Assembly (NCBI GenBank): GCA_013399115.1
Contig: VXAA01002195.1
Coordinates: forward strand, 9,182 to 73,181
Reading direction: 5' to 3'
DNA: 64,000 bases
From: Anseranas semipalmata
Lineage: Eukaryota > Chordata > Aves > Anseriformes > Anseranatidae
Below the pieces are notes generated by a model, which saw only the letters and a program-made list of their open reading frames with translations, had not been told where the DNA came from and ran no database searches. Both the position numbers and the translations under genes were made by a program. Shown one piece after another: positions 37,827 to 52,800 of this stretch; within the stretch, counting starts at the first letter, position 1; each line of letters begins with the position of its first letter.

Positions 37827-40800
37827 CTGCGGAGACAAATACTCCCAAATTAAGTTTTCAAATTTTTTAATTTTACATTGTTATTGTCAAGTTTTGCATT
37901 CAAACAATATATTCGGGAAGAAAAACAAAGAACCATTGAAATAGAGAGCTTTCCCAAGCAAAGAAGAGACAAAGACAAAAAAAAGGCAGACTGGAATCCA
38001 TTCTCAGAGTCTAAGTGCTTCTAGACTTCTAAAACTGCCAACAATAAGTTAAACTAAATATTCAAGACTGTACATATCCTTTTGATCTGAAGATGACAGT
38101 TTTCACAAGTGAGTTTGGAAACACCATTGGAACTCCAGTTCTGTAGTATAAGCAAAGTGAGGAATAGCCATTAATCACCAATTAAAAATCACTAGGCTGA
38201 AACCCGGTGTCGGATAACACAGTTCTGAATAGAACTGAAAATCCATGTACTTCTAATGGAGAGTTCTACATGATAAACATAAATTTTGTTTTATGTTTAG
38301 TTTTCTTTTTATTATGTCCACACAAATACTAGAATGTATTTAACAAAGCTGCAGATCTCGGAACATTAGGTTTTAGAAACAGATCAGGGTTGACAAATGT
38401 TAGAATGTGGGTGGTACCATGATTGATTAACTAATTCTCTCAATGAAATTCAGCCCAGCTAGGAACAGAAACCATGAACTCAGATCACTGGAAAATGCAG
38501 TGCTTTCATCGAAAACAGAAACAGCTAAAACTCAGCGTTCACTTACCCATTCGAATGGCAGCAAGAAGATCACTTCGTGCATCACTTATTGGCGGCTGTG
38601 CAGGTTCATGACGCTTTGCCTCAGCAGCTGGAGGGGCATGCATGGGGGAGGAAGAGAGGGATGAAGCTGCAGCAGGAGGGCCTGGAGGGGGGGGAGGTGG
38701 GCCAGGAGGAGGAGGAGCAGTGACAACAAGCCCACCAGGAGGAGGAGGATGAGTAGCTGCATAGGGAGAGCTCGTCACCAGTCCAGAATGGGAAGGGGGC
38801 ACAGGAAGCTGAAGGGGACTAACAAATGCAGTTTGTGCTGAAGGAATCATAGGGGGGGGAGGAGGAGGAGGAGGGCCTGCAGGATTGTAATAATCCACCA
38901 TCTGAGCTGGAAGCATCCTGTATAAAACAAAATAAAAGCATTTAATGCATCAAAAGTTAGGATTTACAGAATCATCACCCCTTAAACTGCTCTTATCCAA
39001 CCTCAACTAAAACAAAAAATTGAAAGGAATTTAAACTGGTGAGTTAAATATGTAAATGATTATAAACACGTAAATTATCAAATATTGATAATATAGTTAT
39101 TTAAAGCAGACATAGTAGTTAAGGGCAACCTCCTTTCAGTAGCAACAAAAAAAATGGAATTTTATCTTATTTTATCTTACTCCTGCCTAGTTAACTATAC
39201 ATCTGTATTTGTTACTAAACATGTACTCTGTGGGCATATTATGTACAGTGCCTATGACTAAGAAGGGACCACGAAAACTGTATACTATGCATATCACTTC
39301 CATAGAAGATGGTGTTAGAACAAGTATTAAAAGGTAGTAAGAGACAGGCATGGAGGAAAATGGAAAGCAGGAATGGAACTATTTACCCGACAGTCTATCA
39401 TGCATCTCATGTGCTTCTTTAGTCAAGTTTATCAATTTAAATAGCATTCAATTAAATTGATAAATTTGATTGATACTTTAAAGAAGAGGAACAGGGAATA
39501 GCTAATTTATTTGTTAAAATGTCATTAACAGAGTTGTTAAACAGAAAAAATGGGGATTAGTATAAGAGTTATGAAGTAGATAAATAACTAGATACTGGAG
39601 CCAGGAGTTGAAGGAAAGTTATTGACATTCAGTGATACATGTCAATGTATGATGGTAGTGATACACTGCCAGTGGTCATGTACCTGGGAACTAACCACAA
39701 GTATTTCTGCTATAAATTGGAAATAACAGAGAAAATGCAGGTTGGAGCAGTCAATCATAGCATAACTGAGTCATCTACAGCATGATATGGTCATTAATCG
39801 GGCAAATGCTATCCCAGGATGCATCAAGCAAGGTTGAAAAAGCTTGGCTGTCTTAGCTTAAAAATGACACAGACAAGAACAAATACAACCTTACTGGGGT
39901 TGTAACCCGAAATTTTAAGCTACTTAAGCAAAAGGACAATGTTGGCAAAAGAACAAGTAGGTACAGACTTGTTTGAAAATACATGGTTTCTTGCTATCAG
40001 ACAGCCAGTACCCTGGAGCAAGCCTTTCTTCAAAATGTGTTCGGCAAAATGTTTACATAGGAGTTTGATAAATGCAGAAACTGAATTATGGAGATGTCTG
40101 TGGTAGTAGGGAACTTGATTCTGCATCTGAGGAGATCCCTTCCAGTTCCAGCATAAGCTCCTTTAAAATTCATTTCAGTAATGCAACATTAAAACTGACA
40201 TGTTAATCACATTCAGCAATACCTTTTCTGCACCTTTCCTGGAGTTTAAAATATTAATCAAATTGTGTTGTAACTGCTTTCTACCATAAAGGAAAATTAT
40301 GCCCTTTTTAATATTATATTAGAGACCTTTAGTATTTTACAAATATACTGATTTCACCACATTCAATACACAGCTCATTCTTTCCGCTTTCACTATTTCC
40401 TCAAATTCATTTCATACATTAAAATTATATCAAACTTCTTCTGTTCTCCTCAGTGAGATAACTAAGGTAGTTGCAGGTTTTTTTGTGCATGCATTACATG
40501 TTGATGGTTATGAAAAACATGCATCCCTCTAGCTTTGTCAAGACCACTGGAGTAAATCAGGAGTTTTACCCATATTCTGCTGGTACCACAGGTACTGAGC
40601 TATGTTGGCCATCTGAAGGCTGGGGTGGAGGTGGAGGTGGTTGCTGAGGTCTGTTTAAAGTAGCATGTCGTGCTGTGGTAGGTGGTCTGTATTCATGCTC
40701 GTGGCTTTGGGATACTCCCATGTACTGTGGACCATCTCCTGTCCCATATGAAGGCATTGCTATCTGCTGATGGAGGGAATGGTTCGGAGTAGCAGGATAA

Positions 40801-43800
40801 GAATAATCTGTAACATCAGATGCATGGGACCTAAAATTAAGTAAATGGATGCAGAAGAGATTATGCAAGTGTAATGGTATTACCTAAACAGCTCACAAGA
40901 AAACCTAAAAAAGAATACAATCAGAATGATTTTCCCTGCAGCAGGACTCCCTAATTGTCAAGCACCATTCCCATCTAAGTCCACTGGAAAGCACAAGAAC
41001 AAATGCAACAAAAAAATCATGGTTCAGCTTCAGCATACTAACTGCATGCAGAATGCTCCCTTATAGTGAAGACTTTAAAAAGGCAAGAAAAAAATTTTCT
41101 CCAGGTTTTACAGTTCTTTAGTAGCCATGAGGAAGCACATTGTTTTTGTCAATGACTTTGACAGTCCATTGTTTGAAGTGATAATGCTTCTCAGGTTGGC
41201 CTTACATTAACAACAGCAGAAAAAGGAAAGCAATATTGCAAGCACTCACAATTATGCAGAAGAACATACTTTACCAAAGCAGAGAAAACGAATTTCAAAA
41301 GTTAGAAAATGCTTTTTATTCTGATGCACAAATACTTTTGTTGCAAAGAGAAACTAGGAAATGTGAATATTAGTTGAGCAGAGAGTTCATAAAGATACAA
41401 AGTCTAGGATGCTCTGTCAAATAAGCCCAAGAGAGGGAGCAAAAGGATTTCTTCGTCCCATTACTGCACAGAGCTGTATTGTATTAGTAACGAACATTCG
41501 TGCAGCCTGGCTTTTAGTGAACACAGTCAACTGATGCATTTATCTGCAAGACTGGAAGCAAGGTAAGCAACAAAAAGCCAGGGCTTTGAGTAAAACAAAA
41601 TGACAAACCCTTTGGGCATTTTGTCCTCTTTCATGCTTCCTGCCTGCTCCATTTTCTTTGCGTCACTCATGAACTCAATGCCCATTTTCCTTCTCTCCCA
41701 CTCTTCTTTTCTTGTTCTTACTTTTCTCACATTAATTTGCTGGTTTCTGTTTGGATTCAGCTTGTGTTTCTCTCTCTAAAGTACAATAAGTATAACAAAT
41801 ACATTGTAAATTGCCACAGTCTGGACACACTTGGATATCAACCTTTAATGTGCAAGTTTTACAATTAGCAAACCAGGAGACATATGAGTTTATTATTATT
41901 ATTACTTTAGCATTAAAAAACAATATAGGCAAATAGAAATAAGGTCCTAAAGAATTGTAACACTGTTCACTGTCAGCACAAAAACCTCTCTGAAACCAGT
42001 ATTTCTGCATGCATCGTGCTTTTTAGAGCTTATTTCCCACAACTGAGACTACGCCAAGATAAAACAAAGCCGTCTCTCCACGTGAGTACTAGTCACAAAA
42101 TTAACCCTTCATACATATAAAACAGATTTCAGGATTTAATCACTGATATTTGATCACTGGAATTTAAAGTTCTCCACTTTATAAGCACTTGAAGTTTTGT
42201 ACTAAGCACAAGATATCCATCATATCGTAAAATCTATGCCCAACATAATGATGCATTTTTACAATTTTTGCTTTTAAAATCCTATGGATCCTATGCATTT
42301 CAATGTGACTATTTAACTCAGGAATCCTGGAAGCAAGGTGTTAAAGCCAGAAAGAGACTAGAAATGTGTGAAAGGCAGAGCTCAGAGATAATACAAATCC
42401 ACATCTTGCATTTGACAGGCGATCAGCAGGATCAACCTATGGAAAGCACAGTCTTAATGAAATATTACAGATCGACAACCAGGAGACAACATTTTACATT
42501 AGAAACTGTAAAAAAAGAAAAAGGTGCTTACATGATTTTAGAGAGAGAGGGGGTCTGAACGTATTGAAACAGCAGTAGCAATTGTCTTTAAAATTTTTGT
42601 TTTCATTAGAAGATTATTCATCTTCACAAAGACTGAAACATCAGGTTTACAAAGTTCTGAGCAGGTTTTTTTTTTTTTTTTTTAATATTATTTACCTCAG
42701 CTGGACAGCGGCCTTGAGGTATGAGTGCATACTTTTGCAGTGCTGGTTGTTTACTCATCCTAGCCATTCAACAATTTAAACATAATGTGTCAAAGTTTTT
42801 CACTAGGTTCCATTAATTCCTAACACTACTGCTAGCAATTAACCGTGACAAACAGAGAAATAAAATAAGAGATAAAATCCTTTAGTGAGACCAGCTTTGT
42901 GAACAAACTCAGGCTTCTGTGCACACCAGGAGAAGGTAACTCCCACTGAGCTCAAAGGGAATGAAGATGAATTCTGCTGTGTCCCTCTAAGCAGAGATTT
43001 TTCTTCAGAGAGAACTATTTCAAGCAATAACGTTGCTTCTGTTTTTGTAGCTTGCTTTATAGACAAACAGAACACAGATAAAGCTGAATAGCCTATTCCC
43101 CCCCATTAAAGCATTCTATTAAAGGCAAGAGTATGCCTGATTGGATTGATCACAGAAAAATATTTATTAAGCTATCAGCAGCATAACATATGGCAAACTA
43201 GACACGGAGAAAGAGGCACTGACATCTTGTAGAAGCCAATTTAAATGCTTTTGCAGCTACAGCTACTCAAGATAAAGCATAAAGCAAATGCTTATTTCAT
43301 TCCAGTGCACAACAAATTATGATGACAAAATGCTCACCTGACACTGAGGAAGAAAAAAAATCATTAATTACAGAATTGGTGTTACTTATGCTTTAAAATA
43401 ATTTTGAGAAGCGCTTTAAAACGCGCACTGTACGTTTTGTCTATTCTAACTATTTCCAGCCTGTAAAAACACCTAATTCTACTCAGTGTTTCTGAACATA
43501 CAACTGTGGCATAACAAACCGCTTTGTTGTAAACAGACCTAGTATCTGGGGACAGTGATCCCTCGGAAGATGCTCCATGGTACACACTTTGAGACAACCT
43601 GTTGTCAGGTCTAAGCTCTTTGTCATACGCCATCATATTCCACTCCTGGCGTCTGTTCCTGGCTTTTCTAACCTTTTTCACCTCACGGGTGGTGCCATCT
43701 ATACGCTTTTGCTCCTAGTGTTCAAACAAAAGAAATAAAGCATGCAAAGAGAGAAAAACAAGGAAAGGAAAAAAGCAGGTTAAAATGCAGTTAGAGCGCA

Positions 43801-46800
43801 TGAAAATAAGACCAGATTTACAGATGAAGCCAAGTCTTCATAAAATTTCTCTGCACTGAAAATGAGATTATTTCCTTAAGCTATGAACCTCATTAGTAGT
43901 AAGACTGCTGCTTTGCCCTTCTTCTGGAGGATGTACATGCCAGTGTGATACTGACCTACTGCTCTGCCCAATACAGACAGGAACGTGACAGTTTTTAAAA
44001 GCCAGAAAGTTTAACTTCTTCCGACATCATATGGCAATCATTTATTTACACTGTCCTGAAGCACTCATAATTTCCTTCTGCAAATCAGTCTGATGTTAAA
44101 TATGCTCAGGGATATTTTGGTTATTTGTTAGGGTCACATACACCTGAGGCCCTGGGGAAGCACAGAAAAAGTAAAAACACTCCTTTCTCACATGCTATGA
44201 TTCTATGGGAAATGAATTTTTTTTGTTGTTGTTTTACTTTAATATGCTCTCCCTTCATGTATCTTGGTAATTTGGTAAACTACCAAAAATTCCTCATCCT
44301 TGTTTCTGATTATCTTATATAAAAATAAATGACACTAACCCTCTGTGCAATGTGTCAGTAATATTCAGGTCATTGATATATTACAGCCTGATGGCCTCAT
44401 GACAAATCAGTCAGTATAGGTTTTGAAATCTTTCTATATTATTTCAGCCCAATGTCAATGGTTACCTCTCAGGTCTCCTAACAGTGGGAGTCTGTGCTTT
44501 CACACTTCTGGAATATCTTCTTCACCTACCTCTGGCTTCTCAGTATGAATATAAAATCATACTGGTGCTTCAGCAGGAAAATAAGGAAGTTTGAACAATC
44601 CAAACTGAGAAGGCTATTTATGTGCTACTCCTTTTCTCAATATTAAAAATAATAATAATAATCCAGTGCCCTTGTAAATCAGCTCTATAACCCACATCTT
44701 ACAATACTAATTCATAAATAGGTTAAAGATGTTTCATCTATTTATAAATCAGTATTAAGCTTTCATCTGCTAGAATAAGATTCTCACAAAATAACTATAT
44801 TGAATATGATTGCATTATCAGAATATCAATTTCATTTAGATTAGAGTTCAGTAAAATGGTGATATGCAAGCATTTTATTGCTGAGTCTCCACCTCCAATG
44901 TCAGGGATGATAGCTGGAAAGCCAAACAGTCCCACCAAAAAAAAAAAAAAAAGACTAAAAGGTATCTCACAGATGAACATAGGTATTTTTCCCCAGCCGA
45001 CAAATAGCACCTATTAAACAATTCTGAAGTAATTTATTTGGCATTATACAATTAAAAATTTACCAAATATTTGCTTGCCCTTGTTTTGGATCCCTGGCTT
45101 GCTCATGCATGTCTGTATCCTGGATCTGCTGATCCACATTTGCTAACATTAAGAATGACAGAGAAAAATGTTTTTGAAGTTCAACATCCAAATGTTAGAC
45201 AACACTTGCTCATTCCTGGTCCCTGCAAGGAGTAGATTTTTGATCTGATTAACATCACTAAAGATCATTACCTTGGTTATTTTTTTCTGCTTAATTCTTT
45301 TTCCTCTCCAAACTTTTTAGCAGCAACCCCTTATTTATTCAGGTTACGCAACATTACCTTCTCCTTTAATACCATTTCTTCATACCGAAATTTCCCAATA
45401 AAGGAATCAGACCAGAAGGGAGACAGATACAGTCACGCTTTATTTTAAATACATGGAGTTTTTCTAATCCCCATGGCTGAATATATGCTTGCTAAATGCT
45501 TTACATCTGTCTTTTTCATTTGATCACTGTAAAATTTAATTTGTTTTAATTTGCGATCTTTTATCCTGGTTCATTTATTTAGGTTTTGTTACTAATTCAT
45601 AACATATTGAAGAAGTACAAGCAAACCTCTAGGTTAATTGAAAACTTGCTTTGGTTTTTTATCCTCACAAAACAGTAACTCCGTCCTCTGAGGGTCACTA
45701 TTATGTATTTAAGTTTCTGAATTAAATATCAGCCTTTTGAAGCACGTACAATGCTCCTTGGAAGGTAATCATTTTGATATGATTCCTGCACAACTGGGAG
45801 TGCTTACATGACTGCTTACACATGATCACCTAGTTTAAAAACAAGCAAACTTAAGAGATCACTATGTATGTATTCACCTTTTCATAAAAAGTGTGTATAA
45901 ATAAATACGAGTTGTACTTTGATTTTATTGGATCAGATTTCAGTTGGATAGGTTGTTCCAGACCAGCATCTGTAGGTATGCTAATGAACAAATATGCTGA
46001 ACCCTTTTTACTCGAACAGTACTAAACCCTATGTGTACTGATTTTTAGATTATTATATAAAAACATTTAGATTATTCCCAAATAGTGGGGCAGGCCAATT
46101 ATTAGCAGCAGACAGAACTATATACACCTCTAGTAGAGCAGCCTTATGTTGTTCCAGGAACAGAGAATGATCCTAACTAGGTCTTACGTGGTGGGGAAAC
46201 ACTTTCATGACCTGAACAATGGTGACAGCTCTAGTTTTAATACACAGGGCAATGGCAGAGTTCTAGAGGAGCTGAAGCCTATAAAATAACTATAGTTAGA
46301 AAAGTTTTTAGGAAAATTAAGCATTATTAAGAGTTACTCCCTTTTAAATGAATGTAATAGAAGCTGTGGTAGACAAATGGATGCTGTAGGTTAAGCCAGA
46401 AAGCAGGTACAACACTCATCTTTTGGCAGGAAGTGATTTCAGTCATACAGCAAACATGTTAGAGTCCTCAAACAGGGTTAAGTTAACTTTAAGTTTGATA
46501 TTTGCATCAAGAGTTAGCAAATGCTGTTTCAAGCATCGTTATAAAGAATAACCACTAGTAACTGAAAGTAGCCTCAGCAAGTATTTTCAACACTTTCAAA
46601 GAAAGAATGGAAGCATGAGCCTCTTGTATTTTCCTGACTTCAGAAATTTACAGGATCCTATCAATCTCAAATCATCAAGGATTTTTGAAATGCAAGCATA
46701 TAAACCCCCAAATTTAAAGATCTCTAATTATTTGAATAACTAATTGTTCCTCACGAAAAAATGGTGAACAATATAAAGCAAAGTGGAACAACTCTCCTTT

Positions 46801-49800
46801 GGTTAACCAGCAATTAACAACTGGCCCACAGCAGTCATTCAGTTCAGAATATTACTGGTATCTGCAAGCCAAAACTAACCTCACTGAACTCCTATGCACT
46901 GACCTACTGAAAGCTTGAAAGTTAAAAAAAGAAAAAAAGGCAGTGTACCACAGATTTTAAACTTAGAGGGAATGAAAATTACAGTTTCCTTGGAGAAAAC
47001 ATTTATGTGAAAGAGTCAAATCAGAGAAAGTCTTATCTTAGAATTCTCCATAGTTAAACTGAGAACAGAAACAAGAATTGTGATATTTGAAGGCAGGAAA
47101 ATGAAATGCCTCATAAACCTTCTGCTGCAATAACTCAAGCATTTAAGGCAAATTACCAAAACAATATTGGAAAACAAATCCTCTGGTGCAATGACCATTC
47201 TTAATCTTCACTGACCACATGAAACGCTGAGGCTAAAAACCAGCTGTATTTGGTCAGCTGAATAGGACTGCATGTGGATGCTTCGTTTAGATACATATTG
47301 CTTAGCATGTTATATTTCTTCTGCACACAGCTTCTCAACAGCTTTTATATTTTGTGCTTCTGTGAAGTATAAATTGTTTGCTGAATTCTCAGTTAGTGGA
47401 TTCAAAATGTAACTTCAGACACAAAAAATGTTAATAGATGTCCTGGATTCATTCCCTGTCCCTGCTATTGTAGGGACAAGAGCAAAAGAAAATGCCAGTC
47501 TTAAGCAACCTGTGGAATGAACAGTGTCTGTGAGACATCTCACTCAAACCCTGCAGCGCTGCAAAGGTTCCAGACAATAATATGCTTATTTGTACATCAA
47601 CTTCTGGAAAGCTAAAAAACTGATTTCTACCTGTCAAAGTCACGCCTATTTATGCAAATTTAAACCTGCGTGTTGCTTTCTTCTTAGTTGGTCCTGTTAA
47701 ACAAGTAAGAAAATCAAACAGCACTTCAGGTAGAATTTATCAAGGTGTTTTTAAGTGATATATGCCTACAATCCTACAATTGAGCATATTTTTCATCTTA
47801 GTTGTAGGCTGTGATATGGCAATTAAAATCTACAAAAAAATATACCATGGGTGGAAATAAGTGAGATGTATTGCCTAAAGTAGTCTGAAAGCAAGTCTAT
47901 ATAAGTCTATACATAAAGGGTTTTGTAAAAATCTCTCTAAAGCTATCAAAACATGCTCAAGTGAAAGTATGTTATAAACAAACACTTTTGTATTTTTCCC
48001 CTTTTTAGTATCAAATCAAAATGAAAAATTTAGCAGTTGATAGTTTTTTTTATCCCTTTCTCTAGTGACAAGCTCTAAATCTGAAGGGGAAAAAAGGAGG
48101 AAAAGAATCAAAGGTTCTCATTACCCCTATGTATTTTTTTCCCACAAAGAAATACTGAATTAAATTAAAAACAACTGAACTGGAAAACAAATGCTGCTGT
48201 AGTTGTTTCCCATCTTCCAATCAACTCTATGGCTTATCATACTGAGGATAGAGTGGGATTATAACCCTGCATATAAATTTGTTTACAATTATACACATAA
48301 CCAAGTGAATATTTTCCAAGACTTTGCTTCAGACAGTATCTTGTACAGAAAATGTTTACTTAGCTTTTTCAACTATATTTAATACTTTAATACCGAGATA
48401 CCTGTCAATATAGAAAACATTTTTGATTCATATTCCTAACAGGAAGATCTGATTTATTTTTTCCCAAAACTTTCAGAATCATGAATTCGCCAGCTGTTTT
48501 AGTTAAACTAAGTCTTCATGTTTTGTTTAAAAATGTTGTAGTCAGAAAGCTTTTTCTAGCCACAGAAACAAGGAATTGATGACATTCTATAAAATCAGAA
48601 TAGTAAAGTTCCCCTGTCACATTTTATAATTTGATTTCTAAGTAGGTATCGTATATATTAGCATACGCACACGTGTATATATTAGCATATATACAGGTGT
48701 ATATGTGCTATTATATACAATACCTGCTTGTATACACACATGTATATATCCTATGTAGATGCTAATATCTACGATGTACGGAGCTTATATATGTCCTGAA
48801 AACTAAGTAACTCCCTTCTATTTCCTCTGAGCAGTCTTTGCACCTTGTTTGGATTCCTCTTAATTCAAACCCCTTATCTCTCACTGAACCTATCTAGAAG
48901 GGCACCTGCTGCCGCATAAGATAAGCAGTCATTGCTTCACCAAACTTTCCTTCTTCACTTTCATTTTTTTTCCTCTAGAATTATCTTCAAAAATCTTATG
49001 ACCTTCAGATTTGATCAAAAAATTGACAGCCAAGAAGCTGCAGAAGTAGCAACTTCTTCATTCAAAACTAAAATCCATTAAAAGAAGAAATCTTGATTGC
49101 TTTAAACTACACATCTTAGATCAAACTACTGAAAAGAATCCAGGACTGAGGACACTTTTCTATGAAAAAGCCTTTTTGTTGTTGTTGTTTCCAAAGTTTT
49201 AGGAAAGAAAGAATATTACACCTAAAATAAGTCTTCTCTTGTTGCTAAACCACATAACAATTTGGCTGTGTATTAACATTGTACTAACTTGTTATGTTTA
49301 GAAAAGTGAAGAGTCACTGTGATGGAATTAAAAAAAAAAAAAAAAGAATATGTACTTCTGAATAAGCCCACGTTTTGCTACAGGAGTTGATGCTTCTGGA
49401 TAAAGACCTAAGAAAATAAAACTAATTCTAATTCTTCCACCTTCCCCCCCACACCCCCAAATCACAGGGTCTTTTTTCCTGAAGCACAACAGGGCTATTT
49501 CACTGAGTATTAATAAGCAGATGCTGGCAAGGGATTAAAGAAAGTATGTTGGAAGATAACTATAGTTCTCCTAACATTCAATTTGCCAACTTAAAACAGA
49601 AATTACAAGCTATAAAAACTGAACCAGCTCAGAGTCTACAGCCATGTATAAAGCAGAACAGTCCTGCCACGCACACAAACTAAGTATGACATCAATTGTT
49701 ATGTCTGGACAAGCGTACACAAAATTTTAATACATGTATTTTCTATTATGTTTCTGCTTTTACCTTTTGTCTTCTCTTTTCTTTTCGCTTATCTTCAGTA

Positions 49801-52800
49801 TCTTGTAACATTTTTTCTTTCCAAAGATCAAAAAAATAGGAAGGATCAGTATAGAACTTCAATCCATCTTTCTTATCATCCCTGGAAATACAGTAGAACA
49901 AAAGCTAAGAAAATATCAAGTAGCATTTTTAAACTAACAAAATTTACCTTCAAAGATCATCCAAACTCAATTTTTTTTTTGCATTGTGAAATGCCAGCAT
50001 GCCAAGTGCACAAAATGCCACTCTTGGTAATTGCAGCTTGCAAATGGCTTGATTCATGCCAAGAATTTCAGGGAAGAGGGCTGGAATCCACAGCCTTTCA
50101 GGAGGCATGCTCCCAGGCAGGAGCTGACTGCTGGAGTAAAATTCCCTGGTGCTACAACATCATCAGTGCCAAAACAGGATGCATAGGGGACAGAGGAGCG
50201 TAAGTTATTAATGGAACTCAGCTGACTCAAAAGAACTGGAAAAGGAGCATTTGGCTCAGTCCAGACAGGTTTTAGGATCCAAATTTAGCAACAAGGTACG
50301 TCTGAGTACCTTTGCCCTTATGACAGGAAGCACAGGCCTCTGAATAGGAGAAGGGCTAGGAAAGGGGTAGCAACAGAAAGCTGAGTTCTGCCAGACTGTT
50401 CTAGGAGGATTTGAGACAGAGCTGATCTGGGCTGGGTAGCTCCAGTCGGCAGCAGGAACCAGGGTCACATAAAGGATATGCTACCAAATCCTAATTTGAG
50501 GTGGCATTTGACCCCATGGCCTGGAAATATGGAAACTTCTGACATCCTAACATGCCTGAAAAAGAATGGGTGCAGGGGGAGTCAACATGGCAGAGCATCT
50601 GGCATGGCCCAAGCAGCATGTAACAGTGATGCCAGTCTAGCTTCCTAAACTGGTGCCCTTCAGATTCCCTAAATTTTGGCCAAGGCAAATAAAAATAATT
50701 TAAATTCAGGAGATGCAAGACTAAGAAATAAAATTCAAGTAAATTTCACTAATACGTCCCTAATATAAAAGGCATAATGCAATGAAACTCACTGACAATA
50801 TCATCCAGATACATATTGGACCATAACTGTACAGAACACTTGACTGATAAATAACTCACTGGATGCCTATAAACAATAGAACACAATTGTCTGTAACAGT
50901 GGGGAAAAAAGCATACTTCAGCTATAAGTCTAACACTTTTACCTTTCAAGTAAAAGCTTTAAAAATAAAAAATACACTGCAAATGTTCTATGTCATTGAC
51001 AAAAAATTAAAGTAAGTTACTGCAGATTGAGTGCCTGCTTTACTAAAATCTGGTAATTTATTACAATCTGGTAATCCAGCACCTCTCAAATGTTAAAGGA
51101 CACAGTAAAAAAAATGTTGTCTACAACCCTTCAGACAAATAATATCGATTTCATGAATAACTATAAACTTAAAGGAAACGGGAAGTGAAATCCTGCTTGC
51201 TGCTGCTTTCTTCACCAGGAAGAAAGAAAGGTAGAGATAGTGTGCATGCATGTATGTGTACACTGGGAGGGAAGAGAAGGCAAAAAAAAAAAAAAAAAAC
51301 AAATTTCTAGATAAATAAACCAAAGAAAGCATTGTTTACTGTATTATTAATTTTCTTTTCACTTTTTATGTGATGAATGGCACTTGCTCTCTGATCCCAT
51401 GATGCCATGTAACATTGTTACACTGAAATGCAATGATTTTTGTCAGGTACAACCTATGATTTTCAGTGTGGTAATAACAATTTTTGTTTTCATGAACAGA
51501 GAAGTCCTCAACAAAAACGTATCTCAATAACCAGCAAAGCTTTTCACTTCTGCTGTAATCGTTTTCTACATACAAAGTAGAAGAATTGAAGCACTGAATA
51601 TTTCCATACCTATAAGGCGAAAGAATATTCAGGGGAGGTGGTTTGTCACTCTGATTATAAATATCAGCCACCGGGTTAGGAATGCTGTTCTTTGAAACTA
51701 CCTGCTGATCTTGGATTGTTGAACTCTTGAATGCTTTTTTCATGTTGATATCCTGTAACGATACTGTTACAAACACAAATACATATATCACATGTCTGAA
51801 ATTAACTTAAGTGAAAATTAATTTTATATGAGCAATATCTGTAGCAAAATATAGAAGGAAAACTGAAAGATTTGTTTGTACTTTCAGGGATAATCATGAT
51901 ATTTAAGTACAAAGGCACATAAGAATCATCATAATTAATCAGATTTGCATCCCTCTTGGTTCAGAATTTCAGTTAAAATAACAGGAACATGAACTGTTTG
52001 TCTTGGAAGTTGTGACAGGAATCCTGTCACATGCAGATGTGCAATGATCTCCCCTTTTTACAAGGTTTAACCTGGATTTCTAATAGTAGAAAGTTTGGCT
52101 TCAACCATGGAACAGAAAGCTTGATATTCCTCTGTCATAGCATGTTTTATAATTACATCTGGTATCCATTCACATTCAATCCCATCCTATGGTTATTAAA
52201 TTATGGCCTCTGCAATTCCTGTGAGAGAGTTCCATATCTTTTACCATCTTTCAATTCCCAATCTTTCCATATAATTGGTCATCCTTCAATCTTAAGTCTT
52301 CCTCATCTCTCTACAGAGAGAAATAGATACCTTCTTCCTACAGTCCACTAACACACTTTTAATGCATCTTTTCTGGTACATAATTCTGGGGAAAACAATA
52401 CTAGCCTTTTCATTGTTTCATTTCAAATGAAAAATATAAGTTGCTTTTAATTGTTCCTGTCACTTTTAGATAAACTTTCCTTCACTCATAATACATATTT
52501 CCCTGAGATGAAGTGTCCACTGCTAAAAAGATCCAGACAATGCCAATCACAATTTAAAAGTGACAGTACGCTCTCTATGTTATGTTCAATTCTTAGGTAA
52601 CCTGAAATACACTGTTGGGGTTTTTTGTTTTTTTTTTNGCTTATTAACATGAAAGATGATTAGCGTAGAGTATAAACTGATGACAGTTTAAAATAAAATC
52701 TGATGACAATCTCAGTCCATTCACTAGTTTTCCCTTCCAGACTTTTTTAATAACTCCAAACTCGGGAAACTAATGAGAAGGTATTCTGTAATACAAATGA

